From JAYZQT01 sp036136335 (GTDB lineage Bacteria > Pseudomonadota > Alphaproteobacteria > MPNO01 > UBA830): a stretch of DNA of 64,000 nt. How positions within the stretch are numbered: position 1 is the first letter of the stretch; the number at the start of each line of letters is the position of its first letter. Shown here piece after piece: positions 15,351 to 23,283 of this stretch. The stretch is from NCBI GenBank assembly GCA_036136335.1, contig JAYZQT010000039.1, positions 62,001 through 126,000 on the forward strand, given 5' to 3'. Below the pieces are notes generated by a model. It did no database searches, was not told where the DNA came from, and saw only the letters and a program-made list of their open reading frames with translations. The position numbers were made by a program, and so were the translations under genes.

Positions 15351-16081
15351 ATAATACAATCAGCATTTCGCGCCGTGAGCTGACAGCTTATTTCTCAACG
15401 CCGCTCGCCTATGTTTTCATAGTGATCTTTCTCGCTCTTGCCAGCGCCACAACGTTTTATTTTGGAGGATTTTTTCAACGTGGCCAGGCAGATCTTCAGG
15501 CATTTTTCTCTTTTCATCCTTGGCTTTACCTTTTTTTAATTCCCGCTGTAGGGATGAGACTCTGGGCTGAAGAGAGAAAGTCCGGAACAATAGAGCTATT
15601 GATGACGCTGCCAGTTTCAACGACCGAGGCCGTGCTCGGAAAGTTTGTGGCGGCCTGGATCTTCACCGGGATTGCATTGGCACTGACTTTTCCGATCTGG
15701 ATCACCGTCAACAATCTGGGTTCACCCGACAACGGCGTCATATTCGCAGGGTATGTCGCGAGTTTTCTGATGGCAGGTGCATTTCTGGCGATCGGTAGTT
15801 TCGTATCGGCCCTAACCCGGAATCAGGTAATCGCTTTTGTCATAACCGCCGCGGTCTGTTTTCTTTTCATGATGAGCGGTCTGGAACCGGTCCAATCGGC
15901 TTTTCGCGGGTGGGCTATGCCATTTGTAGTAGATCTGGTGGCATCGCTGAGTTTTCTTACCCATTTTGATGCGATTACCCAGGGTGTTTTCGACCTGAGA
16001 GATTTCATCTACCTCTCATCGGTTATCGGCGTTTTCCTGTTCGCAAACGTCGTTGTTGTTGACATTAAAAAAGGTTCATGA
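15347..16081 (+). CDS. ABC-2 type permease, GldF-like
   Basis: 244 residues with about six membrane helices. The N-terminus ISRRELTAYFSTPLAYVFI and the WAEERKSGTIELLMTLPVS segment are typical ABC-2/GldF permease motifs. It pairs with the ATPase before it (ATGA overlap) and the GldG-like protein after it. The complex sits in the inner membrane. In Bacteroidetes the homologous set is needed for gliding; in proteobacteria the function is not established. Confidence 0.9.
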   Translation: MNNTISISRRELTAYFSTPLAYVFIVIFLALASATTFYFGGFFQRGQADLQAFFSFHPWLYLFLIPAVGMRLWAEERKSGTIELLMTLPVSTTEAVLGKFVAAWIFTGIALALTFPIWITVNNLGSPDNGVIFAGYVASFLMAGAFLAIGSFVSALTRNQVIAFVITAAVCFLFMMSGLEPVQSAFRGWAMPFVVDLVASLSFLTHFDAITQGVFDLRDFIYLSSVIGVFLFANVVVVDIKKGS

Positions 16082-16090
16082 GGCTCGGTT

Positions 16091-17998
16091 ATGGTTATTG
16101 AACGCTTTTCATCTTTTCGGGATAGCCGCCGTCTTAGCGCGGTCGCACTCGTACTTGCAGTGGTGTTATTTCTTGCCATCAACATTTTTTCGGAATCCGC
16201 AATTAAGGGTATCCAGGTCGATTTGACCGAAAACTCTCTGTTTACGTTGTCAGACGGGACTACTGAAACGCTGGCTGCGGTAAAGGAACCGATCACGCTG
16301 CGGTTCTTCTCCACGCGCAAACTGCTCGAAACAATGCCGGGCCTGACCGCGTATGGGGCGCGGGTGCAGGAACTTCTAGAGCGATACGTGGCGCTCTCGA
16401 ATGGAGAAATCAAGCTCGAACTAATTAACCCGGAACCCTTCTCGCCCGAAGAAGACCGGGCGGTTGGTTTTGGCCTTAGTGGGGTGCCTATCACCGAAGC
16501 AGGAGATCTGGGTTACTTTGGAATTGCCGCTACCAACACTACGGATGACAAGGATACAATTCCGTTCCTGACACCACAGCGAGAGCGGTTTTTGGAATAT
16601 GACCTGACGCGGATGATCAATAATCTCGCCAATCCGAAAAAGAAGGTTATCGCTATGGTAACTGGGATCCCTGTTGATTCGGATCCACTCAAGAAATACA
16701 AGCCCTGGGCGTTGGTGAATCAGCTGCGGCAATTCTTCGAGGTACGCACCCAGGGGCTGACACCGAAGCTAACTGCTGATGTCGATCTACTGATGTTGAT
16801 CCATCCATTCGGACTGAGCGACGCCTCCAAATACATGATCGACCAGTACGTGCTTCGGGGTGGGAAAGCGATTGTCTTTGTTGATCCGCACGCAGAAGAA
16901 GGAGGCCGCAGTAATCGTGCCCTCCGTTTGCCGGCAGGACTGGGCTCGGAACTGCCGAGACTGTTCAAGGCATGGGGTCTAAAATTTGACCGGGACAAGG
17001 TGCTGGGTGACCTTAAAGCGGGACAGAGGGTTCAGGCCGGGGTGGATTCATTCGGCAGGCCGGTGATCACGCGTTATGTGGCGTGGACATCATACGGTCC
17101 GTCTAGCCTGAATAAGGAGGACGTCACGCTTGCCCAGTTAAAATTAGTCAATTTTGGAACGCCGGGATTTCTAGAAGTCGAGAAAGATGCAACCACTACT
17201 GTTACGCCCTTGATTACTTCGACCGAGGCTTCGGGACCGTTTGATGCAATGATGGTTCGTCATAATCCTCAACCGGCGGCAATCCTCAAGGCTTTCAAAC
17301 CAAAAAATAAAAAATATATTCTGGCCGCCAGGGTCAGCGGAAATGCCAAATCCGCTTTTCCGGATGGCCCGCCGAAGGGTGATGCGAAAAAGAAAAAGGT
17401 TTCTAAGACGCGACCACATCTCAAGGAATCCGCAAAGCCCCTTAATCTTATTGTGGTGGCGGATACTGATTTCATCGCCGATCTGTTCTGGCTGCGGACG
17501 CAGGACCTATTTGGCCAGCAAGTGATTGTTCCCAACGCCAACAATGGGGATTTTGTCGTAAATGCTGCAGACAATCTTGCGGGTTCCAGCTCCCTGATCA
17601 GCTTGCGCAGCCGGGGCCTATCCGCACGACCATTCGAGCTCGTTCAGAAACTACAGGACGAAGCAGAAAACAAGTATCGTACGAAGGAACGCACGTTGGT
17701 GAAGGAGCTTGAAGACGTTCAAATGAAAATGAGCAAACTCCAAACCCGTGAACGTGCCAAAGGTACATCGGTCCTGTCACCTGAGCAGCAGCAGGCAATT
17801 GTCAAATTCCGTAAAAGGGTTCAGGAAATTCGACGCGAGCTGCGTAAAGTGCAACTGGATCTGCGTCGTGATATCGATGATCTGGATTCGCGGTTAAGGG
17901 TCATCAACATCGCTGCGATGCCTGCGGCGGTGGCAATATTCGCAATCATTGTTGCGCTATTCAGGCGCAACAAAAAACGCGCACGCACCGCAGAATAG
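16091..17998 (+). CDS. GldG-like auxiliary ABC protein
   Basis: 635 residues. A membrane helix near residues 17-37 is followed by a large periplasmic part containing QVDLTENSLFTLSDGT and TLRFFSTRKL, characteristic of the GldG/DUF7088 family, and a GIPVD-containing middle domain. A charged coiled coil (about 540-600) precedes a C-terminal membrane helix (about 605-625) and an Arg/Lys-rich tail, so both ends are anchored in the inner membrane. A Lys-rich, low-complexity insert (GDAKKKKVSKTR) lies near residue 440. It starts ten bases after the permease stop and belongs to the same operon. Its role is probably structural or substrate handling for the ABC system. Confidence 0.88.
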   Translation: MVIERFSSFRDSRRLSAVALVLAVVLFLAINIFSESAIKGIQVDLTENSLFTLSDGTTETLAAVKEPITLRFFSTRKLLETMPGLTAYGARVQELLERYVALSNGEIKLELINPEPFSPEEDRAVGFGLSGVPITEAGDLGYFGIAATNTTDDKDTIPFLTPQRERFLEYDLTRMINNLANPKKKVIAMVTGIPVDSDPLKKYKPWALVNQLRQFFEVRTQGLTPKLTADVDLLMLIHPFGLSDASKYMIDQYVLRGGKAIVFVDPHAEEGGRSNRALRLPAGLGSELPRLFKAWGLKFDRDKVLGDLKAGQRVQAGVDSFGRPVITRYVAWTSYGPSSLNKEDVTLAQLKLVNFGTPGFLEVEKDATTTVTPLITSTEASGPFDAMMVRHNPQPAAILKAFKPKNKKYILAARVSGNAKSAFPDGPPKGDAKKKKVSKTRPHLKESAKPLNLIVVADTDFIADLFWLRTQDLFGQQVIVPNANNGDFVVNAADNLAGSSSLISLRSRGLSARPFELVQKLQDEAENKYRTKERTLVKELEDVQMKMSKLQTRERAKGTSVLSPEQQQAIVKFRKRVQEIRRELRKVQLDLRRDIDDLDSRLRVINIAAMPAAVAIFAIIVALFRRNKKRARTAE

Positions 17999-18015
17999 AG
18001 CAAAGGGATTTATAG

Positions 18016-19077
18016 ATGAAACCGGGAAGCTTTTACGCGTTCGTCGGGATTACTGCCGTTGCCGTTGTTGCCGCCGGGATATCAGTTTCCATGCAGACAG
18101 ATATTACCGCGCTCTCTGCCGGGACCGAACCGGCGTTCCCAAAGCTTGAAGACAACATTAATAACGTCTCAAAACTGGAACTGAAAAACTCAAAAATGAT
18201 GTTCTCCATTACCCGTGACGGAGAACAATGGGGGCTCGACCAGAAGGACGGATACAGTGTCGAATTTCAGAAGATCAAATCCGCAATTGTTAATATGGCC
18301 AACTTCAAGCTAATCGAAAAAAAGACAAGTGATCCAGATCGATACGTGAGGCTGGAAGTTGAAGAACCCAACAGCCCCGAAGCAAAATCCCGAAAAGTTG
18401 TCTTGAAAGATGCAAAAGGCAACATTCTAGCAGAGGCTGTTGTTGGCAAACTAAACGCCAATCTGTTTGGCTCTGGCGGTGCCGGTACCTATCTCCGGCG
18501 GGGTAGTGAAAAAGCCACGTGGCTCGTACGCGGGCAGGTGGAGCTTGGTACCGAGCCCAACAACTGGATAGCACGGCAGATTGTCAACTATGGACAGGAG
18601 AAAGTGCGTAAAGTCGTAATTAAAAACCCCGCCGGTGCAGCTTTTGTTATCTCGAAAGCGGCGGAAGGAAATAAAAACTTTTCCATCGTAAATATCCCGA
18701 CAGGACGCAAACTAAAAAACACCGATGAGGTAAACCCGCTCGGCGGTGTTATGTGGCGCATGATGCTGGATGACGTTAAAAAAGCCAGTAAACAGAAGTG
18801 GCCGCTAAAACCGTGGGTAGCAAAATTTACGACCTGGGCAGGGTTTACGGTGAGGATAGAGACGGCTCAATTTGGTGAGGATCACTGGGGGCGTTTCTCA
18901 GCCTCCATTGACACAGATGTTTTGGATGCCAAGAAAAAAGAAACCGCACGGAAAACAGTAAAAGAGATCAATGAACGGGTCGCGGGTTGGACTTATATGC
19001 TTACCGCGGGTGATGCGGAAAAGTTGACATCGAAAGTAGAGGATTACCTGGCAGTGCCCGGCAAAAAGGGGTCTTGA
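18016..19077 (+). CDS. DUF4340 domain protein of the Gld-like ABC operon
   Basis: 353 residues. One N-terminal membrane helix (FYAFVGITAVAVVAAGISVS) is followed by a beta-rich periplasmic part with two DUF4340-like halves (KLELKNSKMMFSITRDG and KVVIKNPAGAAFVISK). DUF4340 proteins regularly follow GldA/F/G-type ABC genes, as here, 17 bases after the GldG-like stop. The protein probably completes the envelope complex. The following 210-base gap holds a weak inverted repeat (CGAGA 19117-19121 with TCTCG 19128-19132) that may end the transcript; nothing else is seen there. Confidence 0.88.
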   Translation: MKPGSFYAFVGITAVAVVAAGISVSMQTDITALSAGTEPAFPKLEDNINNVSKLELKNSKMMFSITRDGEQWGLDQKDGYSVEFQKIKSAIVNMANFKLIEKKTSDPDRYVRLEVEEPNSPEAKSRKVVLKDAKGNILAEAVVGKLNANLFGSGGAGTYLRRGSEKATWLVRGQVELGTEPNNWIARQIVNYGQEKVRKVVIKNPAGAAFVISKAAEGNKNFSIVNIPTGRKLKNTDEVNPLGGVMWRMMLDDVKKASKQKWPLKPWVAKFTTWAGFTVRIETAQFGEDHWGRFSASIDTDVLDAKKKETARKTVKEINERVAGWTYMLTAGDAEKLTSKVEDYLAVPGKKGS

Positions 19078-19287
19078 AGAAGATTGCACGTAGTTGCTAA
19101 TTACAGTGCGGTGTTTCGAGAGCTCGATCTCGTAGTTCGACACGGATTAACGAATTAGCGTTTGCCAAGGTGAAAGGTTGTAAGTTATCGGCTTATGCGT
19201 CTGGGGAAATAGAATGTAAAAGCTGCCCTTCGATTGACGCCATGGCCACGATTTACCAAGGTTCACAAGAAAAGAAGTAATTGAACT

Positions 19288-20346
19288 ATGGGTGTACTGA
19301 TATTGAAACCCACCGAGCTGCAGGGCTTGGTTTCCATGAAGGAGGCCATTGATGCTATTGAGCAGGGGTACCGGGAGTCCACGGAATATCCTGTGATAAA
19401 TGCGCCCCGCAGGCGTGTCCATTCTCCAGCTGGGGTGCGGGTTTCGAATTTTCCTGGCGGGGTCCATCAACTCGGGGTTATGGGCGCACAGGTCCGTGCT
19501 GAACTGGTTGTCCAGAGTGGAGCCAATCAGACCTATGAACATCGAGAGCGACCAGTGCATGTTCTGCACGACTCACACACAGGTCGTCTGCTGGCGGTCC
19601 TTTTCGGTGAGGTTGATGAAAAGACAATTGGTCCCTCGAGCCTGATGGCTTTCCGTACTGCTGCTACCAGCGGGGTCGGTTTTCGTTATCTGGTACGCCA
19701 CAATGTGCGGACCGCGGGGCTTTTCGGTTCTGGCGGTCAGGCTGCCAACCAGTTATTGGCGCTAAAAACCGAACGGCCCTCGTTGGAGTACGTTAAAGTC
19801 TACAGTCGTAATTCGGAAAACTGCCGAAATTTTGCGGAAAACTATGGTCGAAAATTCGAACTTGAGATTGAGCCCGTTCAAAGTCCCAACCTGTTGCTCA
19901 AGGCCACAGATGTAGTTCTTTGCGCCACCAACACGAATGTGGAGTTGTTTGATGGTAACGAGCTGGTTCCGGGACAGCACGTTACGGGTATTATCGGCAG
20001 TAACAAACAGCTCGTGCAGGGTGGTTTTTTAAACAAGGCGCGCCGCGAGATAGACGATAACACTGCCGTAAAGGCGAATATAATTGTCACCAATCTCAAG
20101 GAGTCCATGGTATCCGAAGAGCAGGGTGATCTTTTTGTTCCAATAAACTCAGGGCTCATAAAAATCGAAGATGTCTATGAGCTGGGAGATCTAGCGACGG
20201 CGAGACATCCCGGCCGTTCTTCAGATGAACAGATTACCTATCACAAGAACAATAACGGCACCGGCGCATCAGAAATGGCGATCGCGATGACTGCATACCG
20301 GCGTGCTCTAAAAGAGGGCCGAGGCACTACGATTGATCTTGACTAG
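19288..20346 (+). CDS. Ornithine cyclodeaminase/mu-crystallin family protein
   Basis: 352 residues. The NAD-binding motif is LFGSGGQAANQLLAL, preceded by the substrate-site segment MAFRTAATSGVGFRYL, both standard for the OCD/mu-crystallin family. Members deaminate ornithine to proline, reduce cyclic imines, or act on N-substituted amino acids. It is followed two bases after its stop by a TSUP exporter starting with GTG, so the two are likely coupled. The neighbourhood (TSUP pair, amidase-like hydrolase, VOC protein) points to catabolism of a nitrogen compound; the exact reaction is unknown. Confidence 0.88.
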   Translation: MGVLILKPTELQGLVSMKEAIDAIEQGYRESTEYPVINAPRRRVHSPAGVRVSNFPGGVHQLGVMGAQVRAELVVQSGANQTYEHRERPVHVLHDSHTGRLLAVLFGEVDEKTIGPSSLMAFRTAATSGVGFRYLVRHNVRTAGLFGSGGQAANQLLALKTERPSLEYVKVYSRNSENCRNFAENYGRKFELEIEPVQSPNLLLKATDVVLCATNTNVELFDGNELVPGQHVTGIIGSNKQLVQGGFLNKARREIDDNTAVKANIIVTNLKESMVSEEQGDLFVPINSGLIKIEDVYELGDLATARHPGRSSDEQITYHKNNNGTGASEMAIAMTAYRRALKEGRGTTIDLD

Positions 20347-20348
20347 CC

Positions 20349-21098
20349 GTGGAATGGTTACAGCAACACTATGAATTGACCGCTTCCGAAACAGTATTAT
20401 TGGCTGTAACGGCGTTCGCGGCAGGCGTGATGCGCGGTTTTTCGGGCTTTGGCTCAGCGCTTGCCATTGCGCCGGTTCTTGCCCTCGCCGTGGGCCCCCG
20501 GGCAGCAATTCCGGCGATCCTGTTACTAATGATGATCACCAGTCTCCAGCTCATTCCCGGGGCGATAAAGGATGTTAACTGGCCAGTGGTAACATGGCTC
20601 TCCGTCGGCGGTGTTATAGGCATACCAATCGGTGCATGGCTCCTGATCTGGGTGGACCCGGAACTGGTGAGGCGGGCAATATCCGCTACGGTAATATTGG
20701 GCGCAATTTTACTGATGACTGGCTGGCGTTATCGCGGACAAATCGGCGCGATGATGGCTGCCATAGCGGGCTGGTTGGGCGGGTTTATATCAGGCATTGC
20801 TGCGGGCGGTGGCCCTGCGGTAATCGTACTTCTGCTTGCAGGCCCAGACAGTGCTGCCCGGAATCGCTCTGCCATCATTCTATATTTCATTTTTACACAG
20901 ATTGTCGGGTTGATCGTTTACTGGTTCGGTGATCTGATTTCGCTAAGAACGTTGTGGATTGCCCTGCCAATGCTACCCACGCTTGTTTTAGGGACCTGGG
21001 TTGGTGAAAAAATGTTTGGTAAAGCTTCAGAGACACTCTACCGCAATGTAGCGCTTGTATTTTTGCTGGCCATCGGCTTTTCGACACTGTTCGCGTAA
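20349..21098 (+). CDS. TSUP (TauE/SafE) family anion exporter, first of a tandem pair
   Basis: 249 residues with seven to eight membrane helices. The two internal repeats begin GVMRGFSGFGSALAIAPVLALAVGPR and GWLGGFISGIAAGGGPAVIVLLLAG (each quoted in part of the repeat), the TSUP signature. The family moves sulfite, sulfoacetate, taurine or other organic anions across the inner membrane. It starts with GTG two bases after the OCD stop. The next gene is a second TSUP, with clear similarity in both repeats. The substrate is unknown. Confidence 0.87.
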   Translation: MEWLQQHYELTASETVLLAVTAFAAGVMRGFSGFGSALAIAPVLALAVGPRAAIPAILLLMMITSLQLIPGAIKDVNWPVVTWLSVGGVIGIPIGAWLLIWVDPELVRRAISATVILGAILLMTGWRYRGQIGAMMAAIAGWLGGFISGIAAGGGPAVIVLLLAGPDSAARNRSAIILYFIFTQIVGLIVYWFGDLISLRTLWIALPMLPTLVLGTWVGEKMFGKASETLYRNVALVFLLAIGFSTLFA

Positions 21099-21189
21099 CA
21101 GTAAAATTAGATTCCGGCTTCGCTACCAGGTTGAAAATAAATGACGCCACGAAATTAATGTTAACCGCGTATTTCAGTAACGCTGAGAC

Positions 21190-21930
21190 ATGATTCTCGA
21201 CGAAATTTCATACTGGGAACTGGTGGCCATAATAGGCGCTTTCATCGCATCTGGTCTTGTGCGCGGGTTTAACGGGGGCGCTGGCGCCAACTTCATTACA
21301 GCCCCGGTGCTGGCGATTTTGATAGGCCCACGCGAGGGTGTGCCTGTAATCATTTTGTTAAATCTCGTGAGTAACTTGCAGATTATGCCGGGCGCGTTAC
21401 CTCACACCAACTGGCGTCGAATGCTACCGATCGGGCTTGCTGCCATGGTCACAGTATCGTTCGGTGCGTGGCTGCTGATAGCTGTTGATGAAGACCTTAT
21501 GCGGCGCCTCGTTGCGATTACATCAATTGTACTCGCCCTGATTTTACTGACAGGGTGGCGTTATCGTGGGCCACGGGGACTTTCAACGCGAATTGGGGTC
21601 GGAGGGCTCGCCGGGCTGATTACCGGCTCTGTATCGATGGGTGGTCCAGCGGTCTTCCTGTACCTTCTTTCTGGTACGGGAAACGCCATACAACAGCGGG
21701 CGGACTTTATGGCGTTCGGTTTCCTTGTTCAGGCTGCAGCCGCGGTCTGTTTCGTCGTATCCGGGCTGGTCACTGAACAAACCTTGATACTGGTGGCCGT
21801 TCTTTACGTACCATTTGCGCTGGCCTGCTGGGCGGGCATTAAAATGTTTGCGCATGCCTCGGATACTCAATTCCGCAACGCCACACTCTGGGGGATCGCC
21901 GTTTTGTCGCTGGTGATCGCCGTTCTCTAA
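21190..21930 (+). CDS. TSUP (TauE/SafE) family anion exporter, second of a tandem pair
   Basis: 246 residues, seven to eight membrane helices. The repeats GLVRGFNGGAGANFITAPVL and GLAGLITGSVSMGGPAVFLY correspond to those of the gene before it, from which it likely arose by duplication and divergence. The first repeat reads GFNGGAG instead of GFSGFGS. The 91-base gap to its neighbour shows no terminator. It converges on the isochorismatase-family gene, with 13 bases between the stops. Confidence 0.87.
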   Translation: MILDEISYWELVAIIGAFIASGLVRGFNGGAGANFITAPVLAILIGPREGVPVIILLNLVSNLQIMPGALPHTNWRRMLPIGLAAMVTVSFGAWLLIAVDEDLMRRLVAITSIVLALILLTGWRYRGPRGLSTRIGVGGLAGLITGSVSMGGPAVFLYLLSGTGNAIQQRADFMAFGFLVQAAAAVCFVVSGLVTEQTLILVAVLYVPFALACWAGIKMFAHASDTQFRNATLWGIAVLSLVIAVL

Positions 21931-21943
21931 ACACGTAGAGGCT

Positions 21944-22693
21944 TTAGGAGGTTTTTCCTGACGGCAAATCAAACAACCCGTTTTCCAGTGTTTCCAAATG
22001 TTCGATCACCTGATCGGTGCTGATAACGTCAGCATATTTGGCGTTCATGTCGCAAAGGTTAACGGCGTGACTTGCTTGAGACCGATCGAAACAGCCCTCC
22101 TCCGCGAGAGTGACCCGATAGTTCTCACTAAAAGCGTCGAGAACGCTGGCGCGAACACAGCCAGATGTAGTGGTACCAACCAGGATGACTGTATCGACGT
22201 TCAGATTTGTGAGAAATGAATTCAGTGGGGTGCCATGGAACGCACTGGGTTTCAGTTTTTCAATAACTATGTCCTGTGGGTGCGGTTCAATTTCGTGATT
22301 GATCGTATCACCGTCCAGATTGGTCTGGCGTACGTCTGCATCTGGTTTCCAATCCCCGGTGCGGGCGTTTTTCCAGTCCCAGGACCCCCGGTCCCAGCCA
22401 TCAGGACGGAAATTAGCGGTTGTATATATAACCGGTACGCCTTTGTTACGGGCGGCTTCGAGCAAACGCTTGATGTGAGGTAATGCGATCCACGCATCTT
22501 CACCACAGGAGTTTGGCCATTTTTTAATGGATTCCAATATTGGCTCGTTTTTGTCCCCCGTAAAATGGTAATTGACGTCGATAACCACAACTGCTGGACG
22601 TTCGCCCATGCCTGCAGGCTGAGAGTATCCCGCAGCCTGGAAAACCTGTTGGTCACGTTCGGTAAGAAAGTTGTCCCACACCCGATCGGTCAT
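21944..22693 (-). CDS. Isochorismatase-family cysteine hydrolase, N-carbamoylsarcosine amidase-like
   Basis: 249 residues. The catalytic triad is D39 (VVVIDVNYHF), K148 (KLKPSAF) and C179 (TTTSGCVRAS), with the cis-peptide-type TTSGC segment. The stretch after the nucleophile (VLDAFSENYRV, then FDRSQASHAVNLCDM and KYADV) is characteristic of N-carbamoylsarcosine amidases and maleamate amidohydrolases. It hydrolyses an amide or carbamoyl group in the cytoplasm. The start at 22693 has AAGGAG within ten bases upstream. It diverges from the small VOC gene. Confidence 0.86.
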   Translation of the reverse strand: MTDRVWDNFLTERDQQVFQAAGYSQPAGMGERPAVVVIDVNYHFTGDKNEPILESIKKWPNSCGEDAWIALPHIKRLLEAARNKGVPVIYTTANFRPDGWDRGSWDWKNARTGDWKPDADVRQTNLDGDTINHEIEPHPQDIVIEKLKPSAFHGTPLNSFLTNLNVDTVILVGTTTSGCVRASVLDAFSENYRVTLAEEGCFDRSQASHAVNLCDMNAKYADVISTDQVIEHLETLENGLFDLPSGKTS

Positions 22694-22790
22694 TGCCTTG
22701 CTCCTTCGGCTTTCATACGGCAGTATTCAGGCGGAAGGCTAGAGGAGCAGAGGTGGTCGCGCAAGGCAGCCCTGCAGATTGGAGGGGGAA

Positions 22791-23234
22791 ATGGGGATTA
22801 CGGAACTTAATCACATCAATATCCGGACTGTGAAGATGGAGGCAACAAAGGATTTTTTCGTTAACATTGTTGGTCTCAAAATTGGTTGGCGTCCGGACTT
22901 TGATTCCCACGGGTATTGGTTGTACTGCGGTGATGTGCCTATCGTTCACCTGTCTGGGAGCGATCCTGATGGTGAACCGCGAACCAACCACCAAGGCCGT
23001 GGCAATGGGCTCGATCACCTCGGCCTGTTCGCCAAAGATCTTGTTGGAATGGAGAAAACCCTGACAGAGAATGATGTCACTTACCGGAAATGTCTGGCGA
23101 GTGGAGGAAAGCTGATACAGGTGTTTTTCCTCGATCCGAACGGAGTTCAGGTGGAGTTGGGATTTGATGCCGAGATCGAGGGGGTGACACCTGACAGTTT
23201 CGAGGCGGTAGATGCGCCGGGCCTGGGTATTTGA
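22791..23234 (+). CDS. VOC-family (glyoxalase/dioxygenase-like) protein
   Basis: 147 residues, a single pair of beta-alpha-beta-beta-beta modules. Metal-ligand candidates are His in ELNHINIRT, His in GLDHLGLF and Glu in VQVELGFD, in the right order for a metal-dependent VOC enzyme. The ATG at 22791 has a strong GGAGGGG just upstream and is preferred over the ATG at 22779. Function could be isomerisation, ring opening or resistance; the neighbouring amidase suggests a common catabolic route. It converges on dnaE2, with about 50 bases between the stops. Confidence 0.83.
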   Translation: MGITELNHINIRTVKMEATKDFFVNIVGLKIGWRPDFDSHGYWLYCGDVPIVHLSGSDPDGEPRTNHQGRGNGLDHLGLFAKDLVGMEKTLTENDVTYRKCLASGGKLIQVFFLDPNGVQVELGFDAEIEGVTPDSFEAVDAPGLGI

Positions 23235-23283
23235 TTTTTAACGCATGGCTCTTTCATTGCGGTGATTATTCTACTTTAGAAAA

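Noticed and set aside
21944..21960. AGGA-TCCT hairpin at the convergent stops of the TSUP and amidase-like genes
   Set aside because: The stem is only four base pairs with no stable context, so it is not called a terminator.
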